From the NCBI GenBank assembly GCA_030429565.1, contig JAUIFE010000011.1, positions 216,291 to 280,290 of the forward strand: a DNA stretch of 64,000 nucleotides, given 5' to 3'. Shown one piece after another: positions 47,632-56,357 of the stretch; position 1 is the stretch's first letter, and each line of letters starts with the position of its first letter. The notes under the pieces were generated by a model. That model had not been told where the DNA came from. It did not search any database and saw only the letters and a program-made list of their open reading frames with translations. The stretch comes from Holophagae bacterium (GTDB lineage: Bacteria; Acidobacteriota; Holophagae; Acanthopleuribacterales; Acanthopleuribacteraceae). The translations under genes and the position numbers were made by a program.

Positions 47632-49634
47632 CCAACATCCTCCTGGAATTTGGGATAGGCGAGGAAACGTGCTACCAAAAGGCCGTCCATGCCGATGGTG
47701 GTCGGCACCTCGGGGTCGGCTTGTCCAGCTCGGGCTGGGCCGAGATGACCGAGGATGAGGTCGGTTAACGGCGCCGCACCCTGGTGGTCCGATTCGCCGC
47801 GACAGGCGAGACCGCGCACGATTTCGGCGTGAAGAAATCCGCGTAAATCAGTTCCGGGCGGAAGCTCGATCCACTGGCCTGGCGTCCAGCTAGGACCGTC
47901 GCCCAAAACGGATAGGGTTTCGCGCAGACGGAACAGCAGCGAGGTTGAGAGTTCGCCGGGGCGGTCCGTTGCGAGGCTGGGACTGTCGCCGCGCAGGCAG
48001 GCGGCGAGTTGTTCGATCCCCGTCACCGCCGGGCCAGTCGAACGTTGCCAGGTACTGGTCCACAGAGCGCGCCGCCCACCGCTTTTGAACAAACTGACCG
48101 CCAGCGAGTTGCGGCCGTTTTCTTTTTTGGCGATGTCGTCGAGTAACCAATGCGCCTCGTCCAACACCATGGTCAGCGGTAAGCGGATGTGGCCGAAAAC
48201 GACTGCCGCTGACAGCGTGGCTTTCGCGGCTGCATCAGGGTTGGTTTCCGCAAAAGCGGAGCGGTATTTGTCGGCCAAGGCGGCGGCACAACCGAGCGCC
48301 CGGGGCACCGGTAAAAGCAGCAAAACATCGTCGCCACCGGCGTAAATTGGCAAAGCGCCGTAATCGTTCGCGATTTCGGGGACCTTGCGGGTAAAGCGAT
48401 TGAGGGCGGCGCCGATCTCCTCGGCCGACATCGTCTTGGCCAGCTCGCCCAGGCGGTCGCCGTCGGCCAGAATGACCGCATAGGCGTTCGGCGGTGGACC
48501 GAGCTTTTCGCCGTTGGGTGCCTGTTTCTCGATCAGTTCCAGCAGTTGTTGTTTCAGCGCTTGGCGGTGGCGCTTTTTTTCAGGCTTCGTTGTCTTGTCG
48601 TCGGAGAATTCGACCATCTTTTCGTCTTCCAAGCTGTCGCTGTGGAAGCAGTTGGCGTCGAGGCACTCCCAAAGCGGTCGCGTATCGGGGTCGTTGCCGG
48701 CCAACCGAGCGCGCAATCGTCGGCGTGCGCCGGGTGCATGCTTGAGCAGGTCCTTGCAAAAGGCCGCTGCTTCAATTGGCGCGATGGCGGCAACGCGGCT
48801 GAGCCAGGGTTGTGCCGCGATATCGACTGTCGACAGCCAACGCGAGGGTTCCACCCGCCAACCAATCGCTTTTTCACCAATCAGCGGGAACAACCGTTTG
48901 ACGGCGGCGACGGCGCACAGGCGTTCGTCTCGACGGATATCACCCCATTCCGACTTGTCACGGGTGGCTGGTTTTTCGGTAGCCGCCGGCGGGTTGGACT
49001 CGCGGTGATTCACCCATTGGTAAACCGCCTCCCAATAGTTGCTGCGTTTCGGGCCCTTGGTAATTGGGATATAACCGGACAGTTCCTGGTAGTCATACAT
49101 CATGCTGCATTTGCTGCCGAGTTCGGCCGCGGCGAGGTGTGCCTGCCACTGTTTGCGACGGTTGCGTTGTAACCCGGCGACCAGTGGATCATCGTCGCCG
49201 GCGGTCCATTGGATTTCCCAGAAGCCGTTTACTTGGCGGTCCCAAACGGCTTTACTCTGGTAGCCGTGATGGGCGACCGGCGCAAAAAACTCGGACCAAA
49301 CCGCGTCACAGACCTTCAGCCAAGCCGCGTTAAAGGCCGCGATGCAGTGTTCAGCGACCGCACGCGGCGAGGTTGTGACCGCAACCGCGAAATGGTTGGG
49401 CACGGATCCAATCGCCGGGGGGGGACCGTCGCGGTGACCGCAAACCCAAGCATACAGTGGATCGCCGTCCAGGTTCGGTTTGCGCAACGCCGCACCCTTA
49501 TCGAGTGCCGCTCGCAAGGCGTGGGCCGAAAGGTAGGCAAGCAAGTAGGAGCTGCTCCAGAGATCGCGGGTCCGCCGTGATTGCGCCACAAAGCGCTGCA
49601 CCGGACCAATCGAGAAGTCGAGACGTTGCATCAT
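47628..49634 (-). CDS. cas10: Type III-B Cas10 (Cmr2), HD-less with intact GGDD cyclase
   Basis: 668 residues. It begins straight at FSIGPVQRFVAQSRRTRDLW and SSYLLAYLSAHAL, which in usual Cmr2 proteins follow the HD nuclease domain; no HD dyad is visible, and the protein is about 200 residues shorter than the Pyrococcus Cmr2. The second palm domain has IYAGGDDVLLLLPV with the GGDD at residues 433-436, so cyclic oligoadenylate synthesis should be active. A charged region (about 340-370, rich in Lys and Glu) precedes it. The expected output is signalling, not DNA cutting. Start and stop overlap cmr1 and cmr3 by four bases. Confidence 0.95.
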   Translation of the reverse strand: MMQRLDFSIGPVQRFVAQSRRTRDLWSSSYLLAYLSAHALRAALDKGAALRKPNLDGDPLYAWVCGHRDGPPPAIGSVPNHFAVAVTTSPRAVAEHCIAAFNAAWLKVCDAVWSEFFAPVAHHGYQSKAVWDRQVNGFWEIQWTAGDDDPLVAGLQRNRRKQWQAHLAAAELGSKCSMMYDYQELSGYIPITKGPKRSNYWEAVYQWVNHRESNPPAATEKPATRDKSEWGDIRRDERLCAVAAVKRLFPLIGEKAIGWRVEPSRWLSTVDIAAQPWLSRVAAIAPIEAAAFCKDLLKHAPGARRRLRARLAGNDPDTRPLWECLDANCFHSDSLEDEKMVEFSDDKTTKPEKKRHRQALKQQLLELIEKQAPNGEKLGPPPNAYAVILADGDRLGELAKTMSAEEIGAALNRFTRKVPEIANDYGALPIYAGGDDVLLLLPVPRALGCAAALADKYRSAFAETNPDAAAKATLSAAVVFGHIRLPLTMVLDEAHWLLDDIAKKENGRNSLAVSLFKSGGRRALWTSTWQRSTGPAVTGIEQLAACLRGDSPSLATDRPGELSTSLLFRLRETLSVLGDGPSWTPGQWIELPPGTDLRGFLHAEIVRGLACRGESDHQGAAPLTDLILGHLGPARAGQADPEVPTTIGMDGLLVARFLAYPKFQEDVG

Positions 49635-50848
49635 GGTTTCACCGCCATGACCGTCCCGAAGTGTTCTTTGCGCTGTTGTGGATCCATCAGCCGGTCGAGA
49701 AAGGCATGCACCGGTTGGTAGAGTTGGGCCGCTTCTTTTTGGGGAATCACGGCCTCGCCGACCGAGATGCTGCGCGCGTCTTGTGGCAAGAATAAAGTGG
49801 GGAAAAAGGACAACACCGCGACTGGCTTTTCCTGCACCATGTGGATGTGGACAAACAGCGGTGATGCGCGGCGATCCAGGTGTTTTGCCGCCGGCCCGAC
49901 CTGTTGGTCTCTGATTTTGCCGTAGTTATGCGGTAAGCCAAAGGCGATCCGGTCTGGGTGGCGGTCACGTTTTGCGGCCGGGTCTTTCATGAGATCGTGG
50001 TCGGACCGGAAGTTTCGTTCGCTATCCTCGTCCTTCAAGATTTTGCCCTTGTTTCCCCAACTGCGATAGCGCACTAGTTCGCGACCAACCAAATCCAGCA
50101 TTTTCAGAGGCGAGGCGGAACCGTTCGGGGTTAACAGTAGAAGGCGGGTATCACCGGTGAACGCGGTGTATGGCACCTCTTTTTGTGATTTCTCTTTAGG
50201 AATCAGGGCACCAATGGATTGGGTTAACGCGGTGCAGGTCCTGGGTGGCGTAAACACCGTTTCACCGTCCAGGTGGAGCTCGGTCAATACCAGCGAACCG
50301 TAGCCTTTGCGATTTTTGGCACCGATGCCGCCTAATAAACCCATGGTTTTAAATGTGTTAGCCACGGATGTAAGGTGCTCCCGCTCGAGATCCTTGCGAA
50401 AGCGGACGAATACGGTAAATTCGATCGGCATGGAAGGTTTCGGTTCCATGCATGAACGAATGAGCCTGCCGTCGGGGATGTCCTTCTTCTTGCTGCCGAA
50501 CGCCTCTAAAACGCCGTACCCCAAATATCGTGCGCCCATCCCGACCACCGCGCCCTTTCGATATGGATCCTGGAGCACTTGTGGCGGGTTGACGGGCTCG
50601 GGGCGATGCCGCGGTGTTTCAAGACGCAAATGTAGACGCGATTGGCCGCCTTTGGCACTGCCGAAAATGAAATCCTCTTCTTCTCTTATGCGGTCGAGGT
50701 TGCCGTCGCAGCGCGACCAAGCCAATGCGCGCCACCAAAACCGCAAACAGCCTTTAATGCTAGGCAGGCGCAGTTCCGCATCGCCGGTGGCACCGCCGCA
50801 GAACAGCGGCGTGACAACGCGGAAGGTTGCCGTCATGCAACGGGTCAT
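49631..50848 (-). CDS. cmr1: Type III-B RAMP protein Cmr1
   Basis: 405 residues. TATFRVVTPLFCGGATGDAE and LPSIKGCLRFWWRALAW are the Cmr1 signatures, with a Gly-rich loop later (GLLGGIGAKNRKGYGSL). Cmr1 (Cas7-like) sits at the 3' end of the crRNA in the complex. It is the first gene of the operon, so the promoter lies in 50849-51287, shared with the divergent SAVED-CHAT gene. Confidence 0.92.
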   Translation of the reverse strand: MTRCMTATFRVVTPLFCGGATGDAELRLPSIKGCLRFWWRALAWSRCDGNLDRIREEEDFIFGSAKGGQSRLHLRLETPRHRPEPVNPPQVLQDPYRKGAVVGMGARYLGYGVLEAFGSKKKDIPDGRLIRSCMEPKPSMPIEFTVFVRFRKDLEREHLTSVANTFKTMGLLGGIGAKNRKGYGSLVLTELHLDGETVFTPPRTCTALTQSIGALIPKEKSQKEVPYTAFTGDTRLLLLTPNGSASPLKMLDLVGRELVRYRSWGNKGKILKDEDSERNFRSDHDLMKDPAAKRDRHPDRIAFGLPHNYGKIRDQQVGPAAKHLDRRASPLFVHIHMVQEKPVAVLSFFPTLFLPQDARSISVGEAVIPQKEAAQLYQPVHAFLDRLMDPQQRKEHFGTVMAVKP

Positions 50849-51287
50849 CGGCAGACCTCCGCGTGCAGGCCACTAATCACCTGGTGTATTTCCATGGATT
50901 CTCCCTTCGGATTGATTCCCGTAGTGGGTTATCCAGGGAAAATGCCGTTCGTGAAGAAAGGTTCACGAGATGGACAATTTTTCTAAAAAAACCGCCGGGG
51001 GCTTTTCCGCGCCGGCTTTCCTTCGCAGGTGCTTTGTCGGTGACAGGCTTGTTGAACCTTATCGTCACCGGCCTTTTTTGAGCGTTTGCCGGCAGGCGTG
51101 GCTGACCGTGGCAGGCGGATCCGGGCGGATCCACAAGGAGGGCGAGATCAGTCGCAGAAAATTGAAAAGGTGGTGAACCGAATTTTTAAAAGAGTGTCTT
51201 TCGGAATGAAGCCCGCAATTTAGGCACTGCGACGGCGATGACAGCGGTCGGTTCTAATGGGGGCGTTTGAATACGAAAGGACCAGAT
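50849..51287. other. Divergent promoter region of cmr operon and SAVED-CHAT gene
   Basis: About 440 bases without a gene. GGTGAC and GTCACC arms near 51040-51076 form a seven-pair stem with a long loop, followed by CCTTTTTTG on the plus strand, which could be an attenuator or small-RNA end. GCGGATCC occurs twice near 51115-51132. I looked for CRISPR repeats here and saw none. Confidence 0.45.
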
Positions 51288-53162
51288 ATGACCCAAAAAA
51301 CCAGAAAATTTGTGATAGCCCTATCTTGGCAACAAGGCCAAATCTACCAAATTAAGGTGTTTGATAGCCCGGCCGGCGATGCCGAAGGGACATTGCTATT
51401 GCCGTTTAGCCGTAACCAGTTTTTGCATTGGGCTAAATACCACGGCGATTTACCTGTTGGTGTTGAACACAATGTGCCGCCGGTTGAGACACCGCTCAGC
51501 GGTTTGGACCAATTCGGGGTGGGTGTCTTGCTTTATCGCGCTCTTTTTCAGGGCGAGGTAAAGGAAGTCTTTGAACGAGCCCGCGTATTCTGCGAAGAAA
51601 GACAACTCGATTTGCGAATCGTGATGCGGTTCGAAACACAATGCGAAAATCACCTTGCCGCGGCCGGCTTGCCCTGGGAACTCATGTGTGACCCCAACAG
51701 TTACCAGTACCTTTGTTTGCAGCCGAGGCTTAGCTTGGTGCGTTACTTAGAACACCCGCACAAACTACAGCGTCCGCCGATGCCCGCGCCGCTCAAAATT
51801 TTGGCGATCATTTCGAACCCGAAAGGTGATGATCGACTTACGGTCAGGCGCTTTGACACTGAAACGGTTAAGGCCAATCTTTGTGACGCTCTTAGAAAAT
51901 CTTCGTTCGAACTCCACGTTTTGGAAAAACCAACCTTGGACGCCTTGTTTGGTCATCTTGTTCAACACGATTACGATGTGTTGCATTTCGTGGGGCATGG
52001 CGGTTTTATCGATGGGAAAGGAGGGCTCCTGTTCGAGAACGAGGCCGGGTTTTACGATTTGGTCGACGACCAGCGGTTTGCCCGGGCGCTTGTGCCGGCC
52101 CAGCGCATGCGGTTAGTTCATTTGGTGTCGTGTAACACCGGGGTTTCCTGTGCCGGGGAGCGCTTTAGTCCTTTTCAAGGTATGTCACATGCCTTGGTGG
52201 GCGGGAAGATGACAACCGTGGTCGCGATGCAGTTTCTTTTTCGGGTTAAGGAAGCAGGCCTTTACTGTGAGACTTTCTACGACCGCATTGCTGATGGCGA
52301 ACCGTTGGATAAAGCGGTTGATACGGCGCGTTTGCGACTCAGCCTGAAAGATAATAAGTCCATTACTTGGGCCACGCCTGTGGTATTCCTGCGTGATGAA
52401 AACGCCCATCTTTTCCAGCCGCCGCATGTTCAGCGCGTCCATCTCAACAGCTATGAAGTGAGTCCCAAACCCTTAGCGCCGGACTACGAAAATCAGTTGA
52501 TCCACCATTGGTATTTTCAGGACTATTTTGAGCTCGACGACGGTTCTAAGTCCCGGCGGGTAATTTATCCAGAGGCCTGGTTTCATATCAAGGAAAAACT
52601 GGAAAGCTTGAAAAAAACCTGTAGCAAGAAAGCGCCGATCCACTTCGAAGGAAATTGCATGCTCTCCATTTGGTTCTCCGTCGGGCATTATTTCTCGCAA
52701 TCGACGGGTTACCAAATTGCTTGTCGTCAAAATAACTACCGCAAGGCGCGGCAAGAGATTTGGCGGATGCGTGCCGATATCCAGCCGATGGAACTCAACC
52801 AAAAATGGGGGAAAGAGGGCGTGCGCGAGGAGATGATTGTTTCCGTGAACTGTACTGGAAACGAGTTCGAGGAAGGCGTGCGCGATTTCGTTGCGGATTC
52901 GTCGTTGCACCGGTTGCCTTGGTTGCAACTCACCGTGCCTGACCCAAGCCGCAGCAAATTGCGTGGCGAGGCCGATGCTTCCGCGCTTGTACATGCTGTT
53001 GCCAATACTGTGCGCGGCTTGCACACAAAAAAAATCCACCTATTCCTATGCGTTCCATCGGCGGTGGCCCTGTTCCTCGGGCGGGAAGTCACGCTCGGAA
53101 AGTCCTTTGTTGTTTACGATTACCAAAGTCCCGGCTATGCCCAAGCTTTTATCATCAACTGA
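51288..53162 (+). CDS. CHAT protease-SAVED sensor effector
   Basis: 624 residues from an ATG with AAAGGA seven bases upstream. The N-terminal half is a CHAT (caspase-like HetF-associated) peptidase: HFVGHGGF with H237 and VHLVSCNTGV with C282 form the His-Cys dyad. The C-terminal half (about 400-620) looks like a SAVED cyclic-oligonucleotide-binding domain, ending with IHLFLCVPSAVALFLGREV and a YDY motif. It is divergent from cmr1. SAVED-CHAT linked to type III-B is known from Haliangium ochraceum, where a cyclic oligoadenylate activates the protease. Here a cyclic oligoadenylate from the adjacent Cas10 should do the same. No CBASS synthase is nearby. Confidence 0.9.
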   Translation: MTQKTRKFVIALSWQQGQIYQIKVFDSPAGDAEGTLLLPFSRNQFLHWAKYHGDLPVGVEHNVPPVETPLSGLDQFGVGVLLYRALFQGEVKEVFERARVFCEERQLDLRIVMRFETQCENHLAAAGLPWELMCDPNSYQYLCLQPRLSLVRYLEHPHKLQRPPMPAPLKILAIISNPKGDDRLTVRRFDTETVKANLCDALRKSSFELHVLEKPTLDALFGHLVQHDYDVLHFVGHGGFIDGKGGLLFENEAGFYDLVDDQRFARALVPAQRMRLVHLVSCNTGVSCAGERFSPFQGMSHALVGGKMTTVVAMQFLFRVKEAGLYCETFYDRIADGEPLDKAVDTARLRLSLKDNKSITWATPVVFLRDENAHLFQPPHVQRVHLNSYEVSPKPLAPDYENQLIHHWYFQDYFELDDGSKSRRVIYPEAWFHIKEKLESLKKTCSKKAPIHFEGNCMLSIWFSVGHYFSQSTGYQIACRQNNYRKARQEIWRMRADIQPMELNQKWGKEGVREEMIVSVNCTGNEFEEGVRDFVADSSLHRLPWLQLTVPDPSRSKLRGEADASALVHAVANTVRGLHTKKIHLFLCVPSAVALFLGREVTLGKSFVVYDYQSPGYAQAFIIN

Positions 53163-54212
53163 AAACCGGCGGTCGGCACGCTTGGGGTGCCGGTCCGCTC
53201 CTCGGGTTTTTTGGTCGCTTGCCGTCAGCGGTTTTGGAAAAGCGTTGGCGTCATTTTCGGCATCACACATAAATTGCCTCCTTCTGGTGCCATGTCCAGA
53301 AGACGAGTTGTCCCGCTCGATTCCCTTGGCACAGCGGCATGGTGACTTCGCCCAAATAAGCATTCTCTTGGCATTCTTGGATGTGATCAATGAAGGTTCG
53401 AAGAAGGGAGGCATGAATCACACACTGGGCCAGGTTGGGTTGGCGGTGGCAGCGAATAAAGCCGTCAGCTTGGTCCGTGATGATCAGCAGCAGGTTCTCA
53501 ATAGGCACCATCCAGTCTAATGTTTCCCTTGTGTTTGGTGCATCAAGGCAGCGCGGGTTCCCCTTCGGCAGGGTACCAAAGGAAAGGTTGATTTGGGTCG
53601 GTGGGTTGGGCGGCAAAAGCAACGACGACAGCAGTGCTCGCTCCCGCGGATTGACACAGATGTTGAGATTGTCCTTCTCCGCGGCTCTTTGGTCGTGCCA
53701 CAAGTAGCCTTGAATTTTGGTCATTGCATCCAACGCTGTCACGCTTTTGCCGGCTGGGTTAATGAACCGTGCCTGCTCGGGGTAGTCAATTTACCAGATA
53801 TTTCACGGCCGACTCGGTGTTTAGCATGGGAAAAAAACGACCTCGAGCGCAAAAAAGTTGTAAGATTGAAGCAACCTGGTTTGCTGCTGTGCCGTTAACC
53901 CGTTGTCCCTGTTTCTCTTGGTCGGGAGCTTGGACGAAAGGTGATCTATTCCTCGCCGAAGGAAGACGACCGGCGGAAATGATCATTGTATGTCATGGGT
54001 TTCATTTTCGAGGGATAGGGAAAAAACCGCAACCCAGGTAAAAATGGTATATTGCGTGCATCTCTGCCATTTGTCGTGTTTGTCTCCTTTCACTTAGTTG
54101 TACCTATTCATATTTGGCCTTTGCCTAAGGCCCATTTTTATTGGCGGCGCCGTTGTCGTCGACTTGCCTTTCCCACACCTTTGTTGGAATCACAGTCCAA
54201 GGAACCATTTTT
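53163..54212. other. Region after SAVED-CHAT
   Basis: About 1050 bases. It holds a minus-strand frameshifted gene (53263-53827). The stem at 53171-53192 (CGGCAC/GTGCCG) with a later T-run could end SAVED-CHAT transcripts. A plus-strand frame of 71 codons (53826-54041) is possible but unsupported. The last 100 bases should hold the promoter of the gene at 54213. Confidence 0.4.
53263..53827 (-). pseudogene. Frameshifted gene convergent to SAVED-CHAT, unknown function
   Basis: A frame of 159 codons (53263-53742) continues upstream in protein-like sequence (DYPEQARFINPAGKSV) with no start codon until a stop. Another frame just above starts with MLNTESAVKYLV and ends at TGA near 53787. A shift by one base there joins them into about 187 residues. 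So either the gene is broken, the base is a sequencing error, or the shift is programmed. The product has VNPRERALLSSLLLP, LSFGTLPKGNPRCLD and an aromatic C-terminus. No family recognised. Its place next to SAVED-CHAT makes it a candidate partner or protease substrate. Confidence 0.45.
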
Positions 54213-55760
54213 ATGAAAAAACTGATCCCCCTTGGCTTGCTCTGCGCGAGCCTTGCTTTTTCCGGTGATCCTGCGCCGGCCGATTTCGAGTATTTCGATC
54301 TTGGCTTTTCAGACGGCGAAGGCTACCAAACCGAGATTCGTACCTTTAACCCCAGCTTCACCGAATCCGTTCATCTGGAATTGCGTGCCGGTTACACCGC
54401 CGAAATCCCAGCTCACCGTGTTTTTCCAAACCACAGTTCCGTTTTTACCGTGACCTTGCCGCCATTGGCATCGGCACGCGTGCTCACGAGTGGCGATTTA
54501 CCCGGGGTGCAACACGCCGCCATGCAACTAAGTAGTGACGGCCCTGTGGTTGCCTGGAACCAAATTCAGTACGGTGTCGAAGGTGAACTCGAGAAAACAG
54601 ATTCGCAAGCCTTTCGCTCCATCGACACCGTGCCCGATGTGATGCGGTTCAACGATCTCGCCGGACGCGCACCGGTTCCGCGTTTTCCGGAGCAAGTTTC
54701 TTCCTACGACCTGCCGCTCACCGAATTACTGGTTGTTCGCAACAGCGAAGCCTTTACGCGTACCGTGGAGATTCAGGGTCGTGACGCACTTCTCGGCCAC
54801 GAGCTTGACCCTGTACAGATCGCCGTTCCGCCGCGTTCCACTTACGCCGCAAGCGCCGGCGATCTGTTTGGCAACCTCGGTAGTGGTCGTGCGGCTGTTG
54901 AAGTCCACAACACCGACGGCCGCGTTTTCGCCTTTCTACGTCGCGAAGATCCGCGCACCCTCATGCGCGCGCTGCCTGCCGTCGACGCCTCACATTCGCT
55001 TCCTTTTGCCCACCTGAGCGGGGATGGGTACGAAGGGTACACCACCTTTGGCCCCAACCTTCCCCTGACCGCACAGGTTACCGGGCACGTCTTCCTCGAT
55101 GCCCCAGCCGAGCTGCTTCCATTCGAACTGGCGATTGATCAGCCTGGCGTTACACGGTTTATGCCGTCGCGCCAGGTGACCGAACGGCCCGTCTCCGTGG
55201 GGACCATGCGTTTTGAAGCGACCGCTGATGTTACCGGCGAGTTCACCCTGTTCGGCGACGGTGCGCGCACGCAGATTCGATTGACCCCCTTCTCCGGCCG
55301 TCGCGCCGTGTTCCATGTCGGCCGCAACAGCCTCAACGGTGGCGAACGCGATTTTCTGCTGATTGAGAACCCGGGCGTTGAGGATGATCGTCTGACCTTG
55401 CTGGGGATTAACAGCGACGGCGGTTTGCGCGACGTCATTCCACTTGACCTGACCCCTGGCAGCCACGTTTTTGAGGCGCGTGACCTCTTCGGTTCCGATA
55501 CCGAGCTGGTCCTCCTGGAAAAGTTCAACCGCGACAGCACACTTCACGTGGCTTACTTGCTTACCGAAAACCGTGCCGGTGACCACGTTTTGGATAGCGT
55601 TGATGTCGTCGAGGTAGCCGGCCACGGCACCATCAGCCGTTTCCTTGAACAGGTATCGACGTGGGAATCCACCGAGGCTCCTTGCTTCCTCGCCCCCTCG
55701 CATTTGCTGGGTTTGGTCGACATGGTCAATCGTGGCTTTGAATGTGCCCAAGGTGATTAA
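54213..55760 (+). CDS. Secreted beta-rich protein of unknown function
   Basis: 515 residues from an ATG with AAGGA upstream. The signal peptide is MKKLIPLGLLCASLAFSG. The mature part seems built of several beta-sandwich-like units of about 90-100 residues, each ending with a pattern like PGSHVFEARDLFG or PPRSTYAASAGDLFG. The same kind of unit occurs in the C-terminal 400 residues of the metzincin protease at 13744. No catalytic motif is seen. It is probably an extracellular or surface protein. The gene has its own terminator. Confidence 0.8.
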   Translation: MKKLIPLGLLCASLAFSGDPAPADFEYFDLGFSDGEGYQTEIRTFNPSFTESVHLELRAGYTAEIPAHRVFPNHSSVFTVTLPPLASARVLTSGDLPGVQHAAMQLSSDGPVVAWNQIQYGVEGELEKTDSQAFRSIDTVPDVMRFNDLAGRAPVPRFPEQVSSYDLPLTELLVVRNSEAFTRTVEIQGRDALLGHELDPVQIAVPPRSTYAASAGDLFGNLGSGRAAVEVHNTDGRVFAFLRREDPRTLMRALPAVDASHSLPFAHLSGDGYEGYTTFGPNLPLTAQVTGHVFLDAPAELLPFELAIDQPGVTRFMPSRQVTERPVSVGTMRFEATADVTGEFTLFGDGARTQIRLTPFSGRRAVFHVGRNSLNGGERDFLLIENPGVEDDRLTLLGINSDGGLRDVIPLDLTPGSHVFEARDLFGSDTELVLLEKFNRDSTLHVAYLLTENRAGDHVLDSVDVVEVAGHGTISRFLEQVSTWESTEAPCFLAPSHLLGLVDMVNRGFECAQGD

Positions 55761-55831
55761 TCCCGCTTAACCTCGCCATCGCTTGGTTTGCCGGCGCGGC
55801 CCGGCATCCACGTTGGCCTCAAACCGATGAC

Positions 55832-55876
55832 AAACCCAACGACCGCGATTACCACGGTCGTTGGGTTTCTTTTTTA
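55832..55876 (+). terminator. Rho-independent terminator
   Basis: AAACCCAACGACCG pairs with its full complement 55855-55868 across a nine-base loop, followed by CTTTTTT. It ends the secreted-protein gene. The A-rich left side makes a minus-strand role possible too. Confidence 0.88.
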
Positions 55877-56038
55877 GTTCGGTGTGATAATCAACAAACC
55901 TTGGTGTGCCTTTTGCCCGCCGCCACCCCCAGGTTCTTCCGTTTCTGCAAAGTGACCAGGCCCGGCAATGTGTTTCGACTCTGCGGCCTAAAGCCACATT
56001 AACCCGGACCCGCTGGACCTGAAGATTGGATTAAGGTT

Positions 56039-56284
56039 TCATCCGATGTTGTCAATGGTGATTTTGAAATCCCAGGTGCGACCCACTTTATCGCCGCCGG
56101 TCAGGATTGCGGGGACCGGTTCCGCGGGGGGTGCCACCCGTTTTGCTTTCTTGGCGCCCAGCGAGGCTTCGCCAACCGCATTGAAGTCGTCGTTTTTGAC
56201 ATTGTCGCCTTGGTTGACCGAACTGGTCCCGGCTTTATTAGCCGTTTCTGCCGACAGGTGGTCACTTGCCAAACCAACCGCCAA
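56039..56284 (-). CDS. Possible small hydrophilic protein
   Basis: About 81 codons, possibly starting at a TTG. The composition is protein-like (LASDHLSAETANKAGTSS, then GDKVGRTWDFKITIDNIG), hydrophilic, without signal peptide. No ribosome binding site at a proper distance is seen. No family is recognised. Confidence 0.4.
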   Translation of the reverse strand: MAVGLASDHLSAETANKAGTSSVNQGDNVKNDDFNAVGEASLGAKKAKRVAPPAEPVPAILTGGDKVGRTWDFKITIDNIG

Positions 56285-56357
56285 CTCTTTTTCATGAACT
56301 CAATAAGTTTGAATATGGTCAATCACTGTTTTATTTGTACTGAGGACTGAGACCCCG

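Larger units (their letters stand above)
55761..56357. other. Spacer with terminator and a possible small minus-strand gene
   Basis: About 600 bases. It holds the terminator at 55832-55876 and a doubtful minus-strand frame at 56039-56284. The AT-rich stretch 56285-56350 should carry the promoter of the O-antigen-ligase-like gene. Confidence 0.4.

Noticed and set aside
48546..49172. Plus-strand frame of 208 codons inside cas10
   Set aside because: Antisense to the clear Cas10 sequence.
51288..53162. SAVED-CHAT as part of a CBASS system
   Set aside because: No CD-NTase gene is in the window, while a Cas10 with GGDD is directly adjacent.
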